Shown one piece after another: positions 1-7,703 of a stretch of DNA of 64,000 bases (its first letter is position 1; each line of letters begins with the position of its first letter). The notes under the pieces are model-generated. The model was not told the origin of the DNA. It searched no databases and worked only from the letters and a program-made list of their open reading frames with translations. The position numbers and the translations under genes are program-made. Origin of the DNA: Scleromatobacter sp964418745 (GTDB lineage Bacteria > Pseudomonadota > Gammaproteobacteria > Burkholderiales > Burkholderiaceae_C); assembly GCA_964418745.1 (NCBI GenBank), contig CAYQMX010000020.1, forward strand, positions 1 through 64,000. Direction: 5' to 3'.

Positions 1-1180
1 GCGCGACGTCCTCGCCGCCGCCGCCGACGGCGCCCGCCAGGCCGGCGCCGCGGCCGGCCCCGCCGAAGCCGCCGTCGCCGCCGGCCTGCGCCTGGGAGGG
101 CGACTGCTGGAAGGTCGGCTGGTCGGACACGCCGCCGCCGGTCAGGCTGATGCCCACCTGGCCGAGCTGGGCGCTGAGGTCCGGCATCGCCTGCTGCAGG
201 GCGTCGCGGGTGGACGCCACGTCGGCGCTCATGTGGACCCGGGTCTGGGTGCCTTCCATCTCGATGCGCACGCGGATCGGGCCCAGGTCCTGCGGGCTCA
301 GCTGCACCTCGGCGTGCTGCACCCCGCCCTTCATCCAGACCTCGATCTGCTGGCCCAGGGCCGGACCGAATGCCGGACTCTGCGGCGGGATGGCCAGGCT
401 GGCCTGCGCCGGGGGCGTCGGCGCCGCCGCGTGCGCGCCCGGGTTGCCCTGCAACGGCGCGTTGGCCGGGGCGCCGATCGCACCGGCCTGCACGGCCACC
501 GGATCGGGTTGCGGCAGCATCGCGGCGAGCGAGTCGCGCGCCTCGGTGGCGGCCTTGACGGCGCCTTCGGCCTTGGCCAGCGCCGCGGCGATGTCTCCCG
601 TGGCCGCCGCGCCCTTGCCGGGCAGGCCGGACGCCGTGGCGGGCGCGGTGCCGGGCTTGCCGGCGCCCAGGCCGGCGACGAGGGCCTGGCGACCGTCGTC
701 CTTGCCCGGCCGGGCGCTCGCCTTGCGCAACGCACCCAGCGGGTCGGCGGCGAAGTCGTCGTGCTCGCCGGTGGCCGCGGTGCGGTCGGCCAGCGAAGTG
801 GTGGGCGGCGCGACGGGCGGCTGCACCGGCAGCAGCGCGGCCGGGTCGAGCGGCGGGGTCCGGGCGTCGGCGACCGGCGCGTCCTTCGCGTCCCTGGCGT
901 CCTTGTCGTCCCGGGCCTGCCGGGCGTCGGTGGCGTCCTGACCCGTCTTGTCGCCGCCGGGCTTCTTCGCCGCCTCGGCCTTGGGACGGCCGTCCAGCGC
1001 CTTGGCGTCCTTGTCGGCCGCCGGCTGGGCCTTGAGCAGCTCGGCCGCGAAGCCGCCGCCCTGGCCTTCGTCGGCCGTCAGCACCGGCTTGGCCTTGCTG
1101 GCGGCGTGGGCCGCGTGCGCGTGGGCGGCATGCGAGGCATGCGGGCTGGAATGGGCGTGGGTGCTGGGGTGCAGGGCCAT
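1..1180 (-). CDS. fliK: Flagellar hook-length control protein FliK (3' end cut by window edge)
   Basis: FliK is the secreted ruler that measures hook length and switches export from hook to filament proteins. The visible 393 codons start at ATG 1180 and are open to the window edge. The N-terminal part is low-complexity, rich in Ala, Pro, His and Asp, as usual for FliK rulers. Near residues 300-365 a conserved Flg_hook-type domain appears (motifs VQLSPQDLGPIRVRIEM and MPDLSAQLGQVGISL). It follows fliJ with a 37-bp gap as the last visible gene of the leftward fliFGHIJK operon. The C-terminal tail lies outside the window. Identification rests on the hook domain plus gene order; confidence is high. 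Confidence 0.93.
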   Translation of the reverse strand, partial: MALHPSTHAHSSPHASHAAHAHAAHAASKAKPVLTADEGQGGGFAAELLKAQPAADKDAKALDGRPKAEAAKKPGGDKTGQDATDARQARDDKDARDAKDAPVADARTPPLDPAALLPVQPPVAPPTTSLADRTAATGEHDDFAADPLGALRKASARPGKDDGRQALVAGLGAGKPGTAPATASGLPGKGAAATGDIAAALAKAEGAVKAATEARDSLAAMLPQPDPVAVQAGAIGAPANAPLQGNPGAHAAAPTPPAQASLAIPPQSPAFGPALGQQIEVWMKGGVQHAEVQLSPQDLGPIRVRIEMEGTQTRVHMSADVASTRDALQQAMPDLSAQLGQVGISLTGGGVSDQPTFQQSPSQAQAGGDGGFGGAGRGAGLAGAVGGGGEDVA

Positions 1181-1217
1181 GGTGTCGCTCGCAAGGAGGT
1201 CGGGATTCGGGGGGATG

Positions 1218-1673
1218 TCAGGCCATGCCGGCGTGCGTGCGCGAGGCGCTCGGCCGCTGGGCCAGTTCGTCGAGGTTCTTCTGGTCGCGGCGGTCGGCCA
1301 CCTTGGCGAGCGCGGCCTCGCGGCGCTGGATCAGGCGTTCGACCGTGGCCACGCGGATCTCGCGCTCGACCAGGCGCTCGCGTTGGGCCTCGACCATGCG
1401 CTGCGCATGCTCGACGACCGACTGCTGCTGGCCGATCGCCTGGTCCAGGCGGGCCAGGAAGCCGTGGTAGCTGCGCAGGATCTCCATCTGCGCGGCCTGC
1501 TGGAACTGCGCGGACCACTTCTGGCAGTACTCGCTGCGGTAGGTGGTCAGGCCGTCGGACTGCTGCTGCTGCGCCTGAGCGTTGGCGACGGCGGTGCGCA
1601 CGTGGGCCAGCTGCTCGTCGCGGCGCTTGCGTTCGCGTTCGAGCAGGGTCCGCAGCAGCTCCAGGCGCTTCAT
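1218..1673 (-). CDS. fliJ: Flagellar export chaperone / ATPase central stalk FliJ
   Basis: FliJ (151 aa) is the small coiled-coil protein that sits in the FliI hexamer and couples ATP hydrolysis to the export gate. The sequence is almost entirely charged, Gln-rich alpha-helix (for example ERERKRRDEQLAHVRTAV near residues 12-29), with no membrane segment, and its length is typical. It starts at ATG 1673, 34 bp after fliI, and precedes fliK, the canonical order. Primary sequence similarity in this family is weak, so the assignment leans on the coiled-coil character and position. Confidence 0.92.
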   Translation of the reverse strand: MKRLELLRTLLERERKRRDEQLAHVRTAVANAQAQQQQSDGLTTYRSEYCQKWSAQFQQAAQMEILRSYHGFLARLDQAIGQQQSVVEHAQRMVEAQRERLVEREIRVATVERLIQRREAALAKVADRRDQKNLDELAQRPSASRTHAGMA

Positions 1674-1707
1674 GCGCGACTCCGGTCAGCGGGGGCGGCG
1701 GCGATCG

Positions 1708-3126
1708 TCACAGCGCGATCGCCTTGGCGAGCTGGTGGCGGCTCTCGGCCATCGAGGTGCGCTCGTGCATGTCCTGCTGCAGCAGCGCAGTCAGCTTCGG
1801 GCTCATCTTGACTGCGGCGTCGAGCTCGGGGTCGGCGCCGGCCGTGTAGGCGCCCAGCTGGATCAGGTCGCGCGCCTTGCTCACCTTGGACAGCGCGTGG
1901 CGCGCGATGCGCGCGGCGGCCAGGTGCTCGCGCGGGGCCACGCTGGTCATCACGCGAGAGATCGACCGCTCGACGTCGATGGCCGGGAAGTGCCCGCTCT
2001 CGGCCAGCTCGCGCGACAGCACGATGTGGCCGTCGAGGATCCCGCGCGCCGCGTCGGCGATCGGATCCTGCGGATCGTCGCCCTCGGTCAGCACGGTGTA
2101 GAAGGCGGTGATCGAGCCGCCGCCGGCCCCGGCGTTGCCGGAACGCTCGACGAGCTGCGGCAACTTGGCGAAGCAGCTGGGCGGGTAGCCGCGCGTGGCC
2201 GGCGGCTCGCCGATGGCCAGCGCGATCTCGCGCTGCGCCATCGCGAAGCGGGTCAGCGAATCCATCAGCAGCAGCACGTGCTGGCCGCGGTCGCGGAAGT
2301 GCTCGGCCACCGCGGTGGCGTAGTTGGCGCCCTGCATGCGCACCAGCGGCGGCGCATCGGCCGGCGCGGCGACGACGACGGAGCGCGCGAGGCCGTCCTC
2401 GCCCAGGATGTCCTCGATGAATTCCTTGACTTCGCGACCGCGTTCGCCGATCAGCCCGACGACGATCACGTCGGCCTGCGTGTAGCGCGCCATCATGCCC
2501 AGCAGCACCGACTTGCCCACGCCGGTGCCGGCGAACAGGCCGATGCGCTGGCCGCGGCCCACGGTCAGCATCGCGTTGATCGCGCGCACGCCGGTGTCCA
2601 GCGGCGTGCGCACCGGGTCGCGCTCCATCGCGTTGATGGAGCGGCGCACCATCGGCTCGTCGCGCACGTCGTGCAGCTCGCCCAGGCGATCCAGCGGGCG
2701 GCCGTGCGCGTCGACGACGCGGCCCAGCAGGCCGGCGCCCATCGGCAGGTGCAGGCCGCGATCCTCGCTGCGGCGCCACGGGTGGTTCTCGACGCCGAAG
2801 CGCGGCGGCAGGTGCGGCACGGCGCGCGGCATCACGCGCGCGCCGCTGGCCAGGCCGTGCAGCTCGCCGGTGGGCATCAGGAAGGCGCGGTCGCCGTCGA
2901 AGCCGACCACTTCGGCCGTGACCGGCGGCTCGTTGGGGGAGCCGGAGACGTCGCACACCGAGCCCACGGGCACGCGCACGCCCGCGGCCTCGAGCACCAG
3001 CCCGGTCACGCGCACCAGGGTGCCCTGCATCTCGAGCGGCTGCGGCACGCTGGCGTAGTTCTCGATGTCGGCCAGGTAGCGCTGCCAGCGCGCGCCGCGC
3101 TCGGTGGGGGACGTGGCGATCGTCAT
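1708..3126 (-). CDS. fliI: Flagellum-specific ATP synthase FliI
   Basis: FliI (472 aa) is the cytoplasmic hexameric ATPase of the flagellar type III export apparatus. A Walker A motif (FAGTGVGKS, about residues 198-206) and a Walker B strand (HVLLLMDSLTRFAM) are present, with an F1-beta-like N-terminal barrel before them. The start was set at ATG 3126 (MTIATSPTERGARWQ) because it overlaps the fliH stop in an ATGA and gives the normal FliI length. A much longer in-frame extension is only open reading through fliH. The overlap implies translational coupling with fliH, its regulator. Confidence 0.97.
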   Translation of the reverse strand: MTIATSPTERGARWQRYLADIENYASVPQPLEMQGTLVRVTGLVLEAAGVRVPVGSVCDVSGSPNEPPVTAEVVGFDGDRAFLMPTGELHGLASGARVMPRAVPHLPPRFGVENHPWRRSEDRGLHLPMGAGLLGRVVDAHGRPLDRLGELHDVRDEPMVRRSINAMERDPVRTPLDTGVRAINAMLTVGRGQRIGLFAGTGVGKSVLLGMMARYTQADVIVVGLIGERGREVKEFIEDILGEDGLARSVVVAAPADAPPLVRMQGANYATAVAEHFRDRGQHVLLLMDSLTRFAMAQREIALAIGEPPATRGYPPSCFAKLPQLVERSGNAGAGGGSITAFYTVLTEGDDPQDPIADAARGILDGHIVLSRELAESGHFPAIDVERSISRVMTSVAPREHLAAARIARHALSKVSKARDLIQLGAYTAGADPELDAAVKMSPKLTALLQQDMHERTSMAESRHQLAKAIAL

Positions 3127-3917
3127 GCGTCGATCCCGCCGACGATGATCTCGGGCGCGTCCCAGGTGTCCTCGCGGCCGAACACGGCGGCGGCGGCGGC
3201 CCAGCGGGTGCCGATGCGGGCATCGACCTGGCCGAGGTCCGATTCGACGACGCAGCCGCCCGGCTCCAGCGACGGGTCGGCCACCAGGCGCGCGTCGCGG
3301 GCCTTCAGCGCCTCGCCGGCGCCGTCCAGCACGTGCTGGTGGTCGGACGGGTGCAGGTGCACGCGCAGGTGGCGGGCCGACAGCACGATGGCGCCGACGG
3401 CCTCCTGCGCCACGCGGGCGACGATCTCGGGGCGGGTGTCGAGCTCGTGGCGCACCACCTGGCGCGCCAGCTGCACCGCGGTGCGGGTGACGGCCAGCGC
3501 CATCTGCTCCTCGAGCGCGTTCCACTGGTCGTCGAGGCTGGCCAGCAGCGCGCCGAACTGGGCCGCCATCTGGCGGGCGAAGTTCTCCTTGAAGGCCTCG
3601 AGGGCCACCTGGCCGTCGCGGTAGCCGTCGGCGTAGCCGCCCTCGCGCGCGTGCTGCACCTCGACCAGCCATTCGGCCTCGGTCGGCGGCGCGGGCGGCG
3701 GCGGCGGCGCGGCGTGCGCCTTGTTCTCGGGCCGGTCGGCCGGGTGCGGCGAGGGCGTGGGGGCGCCGCCGAACGACCCCGGGCGCCACGCGGCGAAGCC
3801 CTCGAGCTCCTCGCGCGGGATGAAGCGCGACTGCGGCGCGCCGCGCGGGGGCAGCGGCGAGGGCTTGTCGTAGTTCGGGTCGTGCAGGCGCGAGCGCGGC
3901 GTCTTAGAGGAAGTCAT
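3123..3917 (-). CDS. fliH: Flagellar assembly protein FliH
   Basis: FliH (264 aa) binds and negatively regulates the FliI ATPase and docks it at the C ring. The N-terminal 90 residues are Pro-rich and disordered (PPPPPAPP near residue 72). A helical region with the Ala/Gly/Gln-rich FliH pattern follows, then a globular C-terminal domain homologous to the V-ATPase E subunit (DTRPEIVARVAQEAV and SLEPGGCVVESDLGQVDARI). It overlaps fliG by 14 bp upstream and fliI by 4 bp downstream, so the three are probably translated together. Confidence 0.95.
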   Translation of the reverse strand: MTSSKTPRSRLHDPNYDKPSPLPPRGAPQSRFIPREELEGFAAWRPGSFGGAPTPSPHPADRPENKAHAAPPPPPAPPTEAEWLVEVQHAREGGYADGYRDGQVALEAFKENFARQMAAQFGALLASLDDQWNALEEQMALAVTRTAVQLARQVVRHELDTRPEIVARVAQEAVGAIVLSARHLRVHLHPSDHQHVLDGAGEALKARDARLVADPSLEPGGCVVESDLGQVDARIGTRWAAAAAVFGREDTWDAPEIIVGGIDA

Positions 3918-4914
3918 CCGCGCCTCCGCTGGCCAGCACGATCTGTCCTTCGTCGACCAGGCGGCGCACGATCTTCAGCATTTCCTTCTGCTCGGACTCG
4001 ACCTCGGAGACCCGCACCGGGCCGCGCGAATCCAGGTCCTCGCGCAGCGTCTCGGCGGCGCGGCTGGACATGTTGCGGAACACCTTCTCGCGCAGTTCGG
4101 GCGTCGCGCCCTTGAGCGCGATGACCAGCGACTCGCTCTGCACTTCCTTGAGCAGCGACTGGAAGCCCTTGTCGTCGAGCTTGTTCAGGTCGTCGAACGT
4201 GAACATGTTGTCCATGATCTTCTGCGCCAGCTCGTTGTCCGCCTCGCGGATGTAGTCGAGCGCGGAGGTCTCCACCGAGGAACCCATCAGGTTGATGATC
4301 TCGGCCGCGGTCTTGACGCCGCCCAGCGACGCCTTCTTCAGTTTCTCGCCGCCGGCAAGCACCTTGCTCATCACCTCGTTGAGGTCCTTCAGCGCGGAGG
4401 GCTGGATGCCGTCCAGCGTGGCGATGCGGATCAGCACCTCGTTGCGCTGGCGCTCGGTAAACGACTTGAGCACCGAAGACGACTGGTCGAAGTCCAGGTG
4501 CACCAGGATGGCGGCGACGATCTGCGGATGCTCGTTGCGCAGCAGCTCGGCCACCGAGCTGGCGTCCATCCACTTCAGGCTCTCGATGCCGGTGACGTCG
4601 CTGCCCTGCAGGATGCGGTCGATCAGCAGGTTGGCCTTGTCCTCGCCGAGCGCCTTGCGCAGCACGGCCTTGACGTACTCGTCGGTGTCCTGCACCAGCA
4701 CGTGCTGGGACTGGGCGATGGTGCCGAACCTGTCGAGCACGCCGTCCATGCGCTCGCGGGTGATGGACTTCATGCGGGCGATGGTCTCGCCCAGCTTCTG
4801 CACTTCCTTGGGGGCCAGGTGCTTGAAGACGGCGGCGGCCTCTTCCTCGCCGAGCGACATCAGCAGGATCGCCGCGTCTTCGACGCCTTGGTCGTCTTTG
4901 TTGGCTGCAGGCAT
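3904..4914 (-). CDS. fliG: Flagellar motor switch protein FliG
   Basis: FliG (336 aa) is the C-ring protein that joins FliF, contacts MotA stators and generates torque. The middle-domain EHPQ motif is seen (LLRNEHPQIVAAILVHLDF, about residues 117-135). The C-terminal torque helix has the expected charged residues (SLLKEVQSESLVIALKGA and REKVFRNMSSRAAETLREDL). The N-terminal FliF-binding domain starts DDQGVEDAAILLMSLGEEEA. Length and domain order are normal. The 14-bp overlap with fliH indicates operon organisation. Confidence 0.98.
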   Translation of the reverse strand: MPAANKDDQGVEDAAILLMSLGEEEAAAVFKHLAPKEVQKLGETIARMKSITRERMDGVLDRFGTIAQSQHVLVQDTDEYVKAVLRKALGEDKANLLIDRILQGSDVTGIESLKWMDASSVAELLRNEHPQIVAAILVHLDFDQSSSVLKSFTERQRNEVLIRIATLDGIQPSALKDLNEVMSKVLAGGEKLKKASLGGVKTAAEIINLMGSSVETSALDYIREADNELAQKIMDNMFTFDDLNKLDDKGFQSLLKEVQSESLVIALKGATPELREKVFRNMSSRAAETLREDLDSRGPVRVSEVESEQKEMLKIVRRLVDEGQIVLASGGADDFL

Positions 4915-4950
4915 GGGGTCGGGGTCTCGTTTCCGGGCAGGCGCGGTCGG

Positions 4951-6612
4951 TCAGGCGGCTTCGCCGTTGACCCACTCGCGCACGATGTTGGCGACGGCAG
5001 TCGGGTTGTCCTTGGCGAGCTGGCGCGCGCTCTCGAGCTTCTTGGCCATCTGCGGCGCCTCGAGGAGCTCGGGCAGCGCGTCCATCGACAGCTCGTGCTG
5101 GTCGTCGACGACGGCGTCCAGCCCTTCTTCCTTGGCCTCGACGATCGGCGGCGCGAGCGCGGCCATGATCGCCGGGCGCACCAGGCCGAACAGCACCGCC
5201 AGGGCCACCAGCGTCAGGCCGGCGGGCACGGCGCCGGCGCGCAGCAGGTCCACCAGCCACGACTGCTTCCAGATCGGCACTTCCTCGGCCTTCATCGTGG
5301 CCTCGGCCTTGAACGGTGCATTGATCACCTTGACCGAGTCGCCGCGCGTCTGGTCGAAGCCGATGGCCTCCTGGACGAGCGCGGTCAGCTTGTCCATCTC
5401 GTCCTGCGTCAGCGGCGTGCTGGTGGTCTTGCCCTTGCCGTCGGTGTTGACCTTCTGGTTGACGACCACGGCGGCGTTGAGGTGGCGCACCAGGCCGGTG
5501 GCGTTGCGGGTGACGCGCACGGTGCGGTCGACCTCGTAGTTGGTCACCGTCTCGCGGTGGCCGTTGGCGCCGACGGTGCCGCCCTGGGCCGCCTGCAGCG
5601 GGGCCGAGGCGCCGTTGATCGGCGCGGTGGCGCCGACCGGCGGCTGGTTGCTGCTGGCGCCCGGCACGCCCGAGGGCACGGTACCGGCGCTGCCGCCGGT
5701 GTCGTTGAGCTGCTGGCTGCGCACGGTGGCGTCGGCCGGGTTCTGGTTCGGCTTGAACTGCTCGGAGGTCGCCTCGCTCTGCGAGAAGTCGATGTCGGCG
5801 GTGACCGTGGCGCGCAGGTTCTCGCGCCCGACCACCGGCTCCAGCAGTTCCTGGATGCGCTTGGTGTAGCCGGCTTCCATCTGGTTGACGTACTGCAGCT
5901 GGCTCGCGTCCAGGCCCTGCACGTTGCGGTCGCCGTTCTCGGTGAGCAGCGCGCCGGTCTGGTCGAGCACGCTGACGTCCTTGGTCTGCAGCTCGGGCAC
6001 GCTGGAGGCGACCAGGTGCACGATGCCGGCCAGCTGCGAGCGGTCGAGCGTGCGGCCGCCGCGCAGCATCAGCACCACGGAGGCGCTGGGCTTCTGCTGC
6101 TCGCGGAAGAAGCCGTTCTGGTTGGGCAGCGCCAGGTGGACGCGGGCCGACTCGACGGCGTCGATGGAGCCGATGGTGCGCGTGAGCTCGCCTTCGAGCG
6201 CGCGCTGCAGGTTCACGCGTTCCTGCGTCTGGGTCTGGCCGAACTTGGCGTTGTCCATCAGCTCGAAGCCGATGACGCTGGACTTGGGCAGGCCGGCCGA
6301 GGCCAGCTTCAGGCGCACCTCGTTGACCTTCTCGGCCGGGACCAGGATGGCCGTGCCGCCCTCGGCGAACTTGTAGGGCACCTGCATCGTGGCCAGCTGG
6401 GCGACGACGGCGCCGCCTTCCTTATCGGGCAGGTTGGCGAACAGCACGCGGTAGTCGCCCTGCGAGCTCCACAGCCCGATCGCCACCACCACGGCCACCA
6501 GGCCCGCCAGGCCCACGCCCAGCTTCATCTTCGCGCTGGCGGGCATGGCCAGCAGGCGATCGAGCGGTCCGGGGACAGCGATGGGAACGGCGGTGGCGAG
6601 GGCTTGTTCCAT
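4951..6612 (-). CDS. fliF: Flagellar MS-ring protein FliF
   Basis: FliF (553 aa) forms the membrane MS ring. It shows an N-terminal transmembrane helix (about residues 28-48, LGVGLAGLVAVVVAIGLW), YscJ-like ring-building domains (RVLFANLPDKEGGAVVAQL), a low-complexity periplasmic linker around residues 300-370 rich in Asn, Gly and Ala, a second TM helix (about 450-470) and a C-terminal FliG-binding tail (VANIVREWVNGE). The start was set at ATG 6612 (MEQALATAVPIAV), which gives the usual length; reading further upstream adds an unlikely leader through the promoter region. It is the first gene of the fliFGHIJK operon. Confidence 0.97.
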   Translation of the reverse strand: MEQALATAVPIAVPGPLDRLLAMPASAKMKLGVGLAGLVAVVVAIGLWSSQGDYRVLFANLPDKEGGAVVAQLATMQVPYKFAEGGTAILVPAEKVNEVRLKLASAGLPKSSVIGFELMDNAKFGQTQTQERVNLQRALEGELTRTIGSIDAVESARVHLALPNQNGFFREQQKPSASVVLMLRGGRTLDRSQLAGIVHLVASSVPELQTKDVSVLDQTGALLTENGDRNVQGLDASQLQYVNQMEAGYTKRIQELLEPVVGRENLRATVTADIDFSQSEATSEQFKPNQNPADATVRSQQLNDTGGSAGTVPSGVPGASSNQPPVGATAPINGASAPLQAAQGGTVGANGHRETVTNYEVDRTVRVTRNATGLVRHLNAAVVVNQKVNTDGKGKTTSTPLTQDEMDKLTALVQEAIGFDQTRGDSVKVINAPFKAEATMKAEEVPIWKQSWLVDLLRAGAVPAGLTLVALAVLFGLVRPAIMAALAPPIVEAKEEGLDAVVDDQHELSMDALPELLEAPQMAKKLESARQLAKDNPTAVANIVREWVNGEAA

Positions 6613-6674
6613 GGGAGGTCGGGAAGATCTCGGGTTGTCTGCACTGGCGTCCGGGCTGGACAGGGGCGAACCCA

Positions 6675-6701
6675 GCCTCGGCGCAATGAATGCATTCTTT
6701 A
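6675..6701 (-). promoter_or_regulatory. Candidate sigma-28 (FliA) promoter for fliF operon
   Basis: On the minus strand TAAAGAAT (-35, 6701-6694) is followed by 11 bp and GCCGAGGC (-10, 6682-6675). This resembles the enterobacterial FliA consensus TAAAGTTT-N11-GCCGATAA in the -35 and the first half of the -10. Transcription would start near 6668, giving a leader of about 56 nt before fliF. The -10 is imperfect, so function is inferred. Confidence 0.5.
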
Positions 6702-6780
6702 GCCTCGAGCCGGGCGACGAAGCCACGAGAAGGGTGCCGTTTGGCCGGCACATCCGTTCTTCGGCGCGGGGCCGTCTCGC

Positions 6781-6807
6781 TAAAGTTCAGACCATGCCAG
6801 CCGACCC
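6781..6807 (+). promoter_or_regulatory. Candidate sigma-28 (FliA) promoter for fliE
   Basis: TAAAGTTC (6781-6788), an 11-bp spacer and GCCGACCC (6800-6807) match the FliA consensus at 7 of 8 positions in the -35 and 5 of 8 in the -10 with exact spacing. A start near 6814 would leave a leader of about 66 nt before the fliE ATG. It is back to back with the similar element for fliF 80 bp away. Confidence 0.6.
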
Positions 6808-6879
6808 CGTCCTCCGCCCCGACCGCCAGCGCGCCGCCGCCGGCCGGTGTGCGCGCGCCCGGGCGGCCCGGAGCGCCTC

Positions 6880-7239
6880 ATGACGATGGATGTCCGCCTC
6901 AAGCCCTTCGACTTCGCCGCCGCGGTGGCGCGCGCGGGCCTGCGCACCGACGGCACGCCCATCGCGGGCGGCGCCGGCGCGGCCGGTGCGCTGTCGGGCA
7001 CCGCGGGCGCCGGCAAGGCCAGCTTCGGCTCGGCGCTGACCGATGCCCTCAAGGGTGTCAGCGACATGCAGAACCAGGCCAACACGATGCAGAACGAGCT
7101 GCAGATGGACAACCCGACCGTCAGCCTCGAGCAGACGATGGTGCAGATGCAGAAGGCCCAGATCGGCTTCCAGGCGGCGATCTCCGTGCGCAACCGGCTG
7201 GTGCAGTCCTACACCGACATCATGAACATGCAGGTCTGA
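6880..7239 (+). CDS. fliE: Flagellar hook-basal body complex protein FliE
   Basis: FliE (119 aa) connects the MS ring to the proximal rod. The conserved C-terminal half is clear: FGSALTDALKGVSDMQNQAN, then NPTVSLEQTMVQMQKAQI and the terminal SVRNRLVQSYTDIMNMQV. The start was placed at ATG 6880 (MTMDVRLKPFDF), which follows a GAG-containing sequence; an upstream GTG at 6847 would add 11 residues of unlikely leader. fliE is transcribed divergently from fliF, as in enterobacteria, and stands alone before a strong hairpin terminator. Confidence 0.96.
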   Translation: MTMDVRLKPFDFAAAVARAGLRTDGTPIAGGAGAAGALSGTAGAGKASFGSALTDALKGVSDMQNQANTMQNELQMDNPTVSLEQTMVQMQKAQIGFQAAISVRNRLVQSYTDIMNMQV

Positions 7240-7252
7240 GCACCCGCATCGG

Positions 7253-7288
7253 GGAAACGAGGCGCCCGCGGGCGCCTTTCCCGTTTCC
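7253..7288. terminator. Bidirectional hairpin terminator after fliE
   Basis: A perfect 16-bp palindrome (7261-7276, GGCGCCCG and its complement) followed by TTT lies inside an outer 7-bp stem (GGAAACG 7253-7259 with CGTTTCC 7282-7288). It separates fliE from the convergent small membrane gene and could stop transcription from both sides. Confidence 0.8.
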
Positions 7289-7291
7289 GGC

Positions 7292-7618
7292 TCAGGCGGG
7301 CGGCGCGTCGTCGTCGGTGTCCTCGCCCATGAGGGAGCCCACGTTCCAGCAGGCGCCGCCCACCGCCAGGCCCAGCAGCGCCAGCGTGAAGGCCAGGCGC
7401 TCCCCGTGCCACAGCGACGCCGCCCACTGACGCAACTTCACGGCCTGGACGCCGGCGGTGCCGCCCAGGCGGGCCACCTCGCGCATCTCGCGCTGCTCGG
7501 CGATGGCGTCGCCCTCGGGCTCGGCGACCGCCTCCGCGTAGACGGCGGCGCCCGCCACCAGGCCCGCGAAGGCGATGGCCAGGCCGATGCGTTGGACGAG
7601 GCGCGGGGTCGGGGACAT
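7292..7618 (-). CDS. Hypothetical two-TM membrane protein
   Basis: A 108-residue protein of unknown family. The start at ATG 7618 (MSPTPRLVQRIGLAIAF) is preferred over an upstream in-frame start because it places a hydrophobic helix (about residues 10-28) at the N terminus. A charged central segment (EGDAIAEQREMREVARL) is followed by a second hydrophobic helix (about residues 72-90) and an acidic tail (GEDTDDDAPPA). It lies on the same strand as, and 85 bp downstream of, the diguanylate cyclase. No function can be given. Confidence 0.6.
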   Translation of the reverse strand: MSPTPRLVQRIGLAIAFAGLVAGAAVYAEAVAEPEGDAIAEQREMREVARLGGTAGVQAVKLRQWAASLWHGERLAFTLALLGLAVGGACWNVGSLMGEDTDDDAPPA

Positions 7619-7703
7619 GGCCGCGCATTGTCGCCCGGCGCCGCTTGCGCAAACGGAGCGCGCGACTTGCGCAAGTCGCCCGGCGCGGCAGCCGGAACGC
7701 GAC

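Noticed and set aside
233..1849. Long open frames opposite to fliK, fliJ, fliI, fliG and fliF on the plus strand
   Set aside because: Their translations are Arg/Ala/Gly-rich shadow sequences caused by GC-biased third positions; the minus-strand frames carry clear flagellar families.
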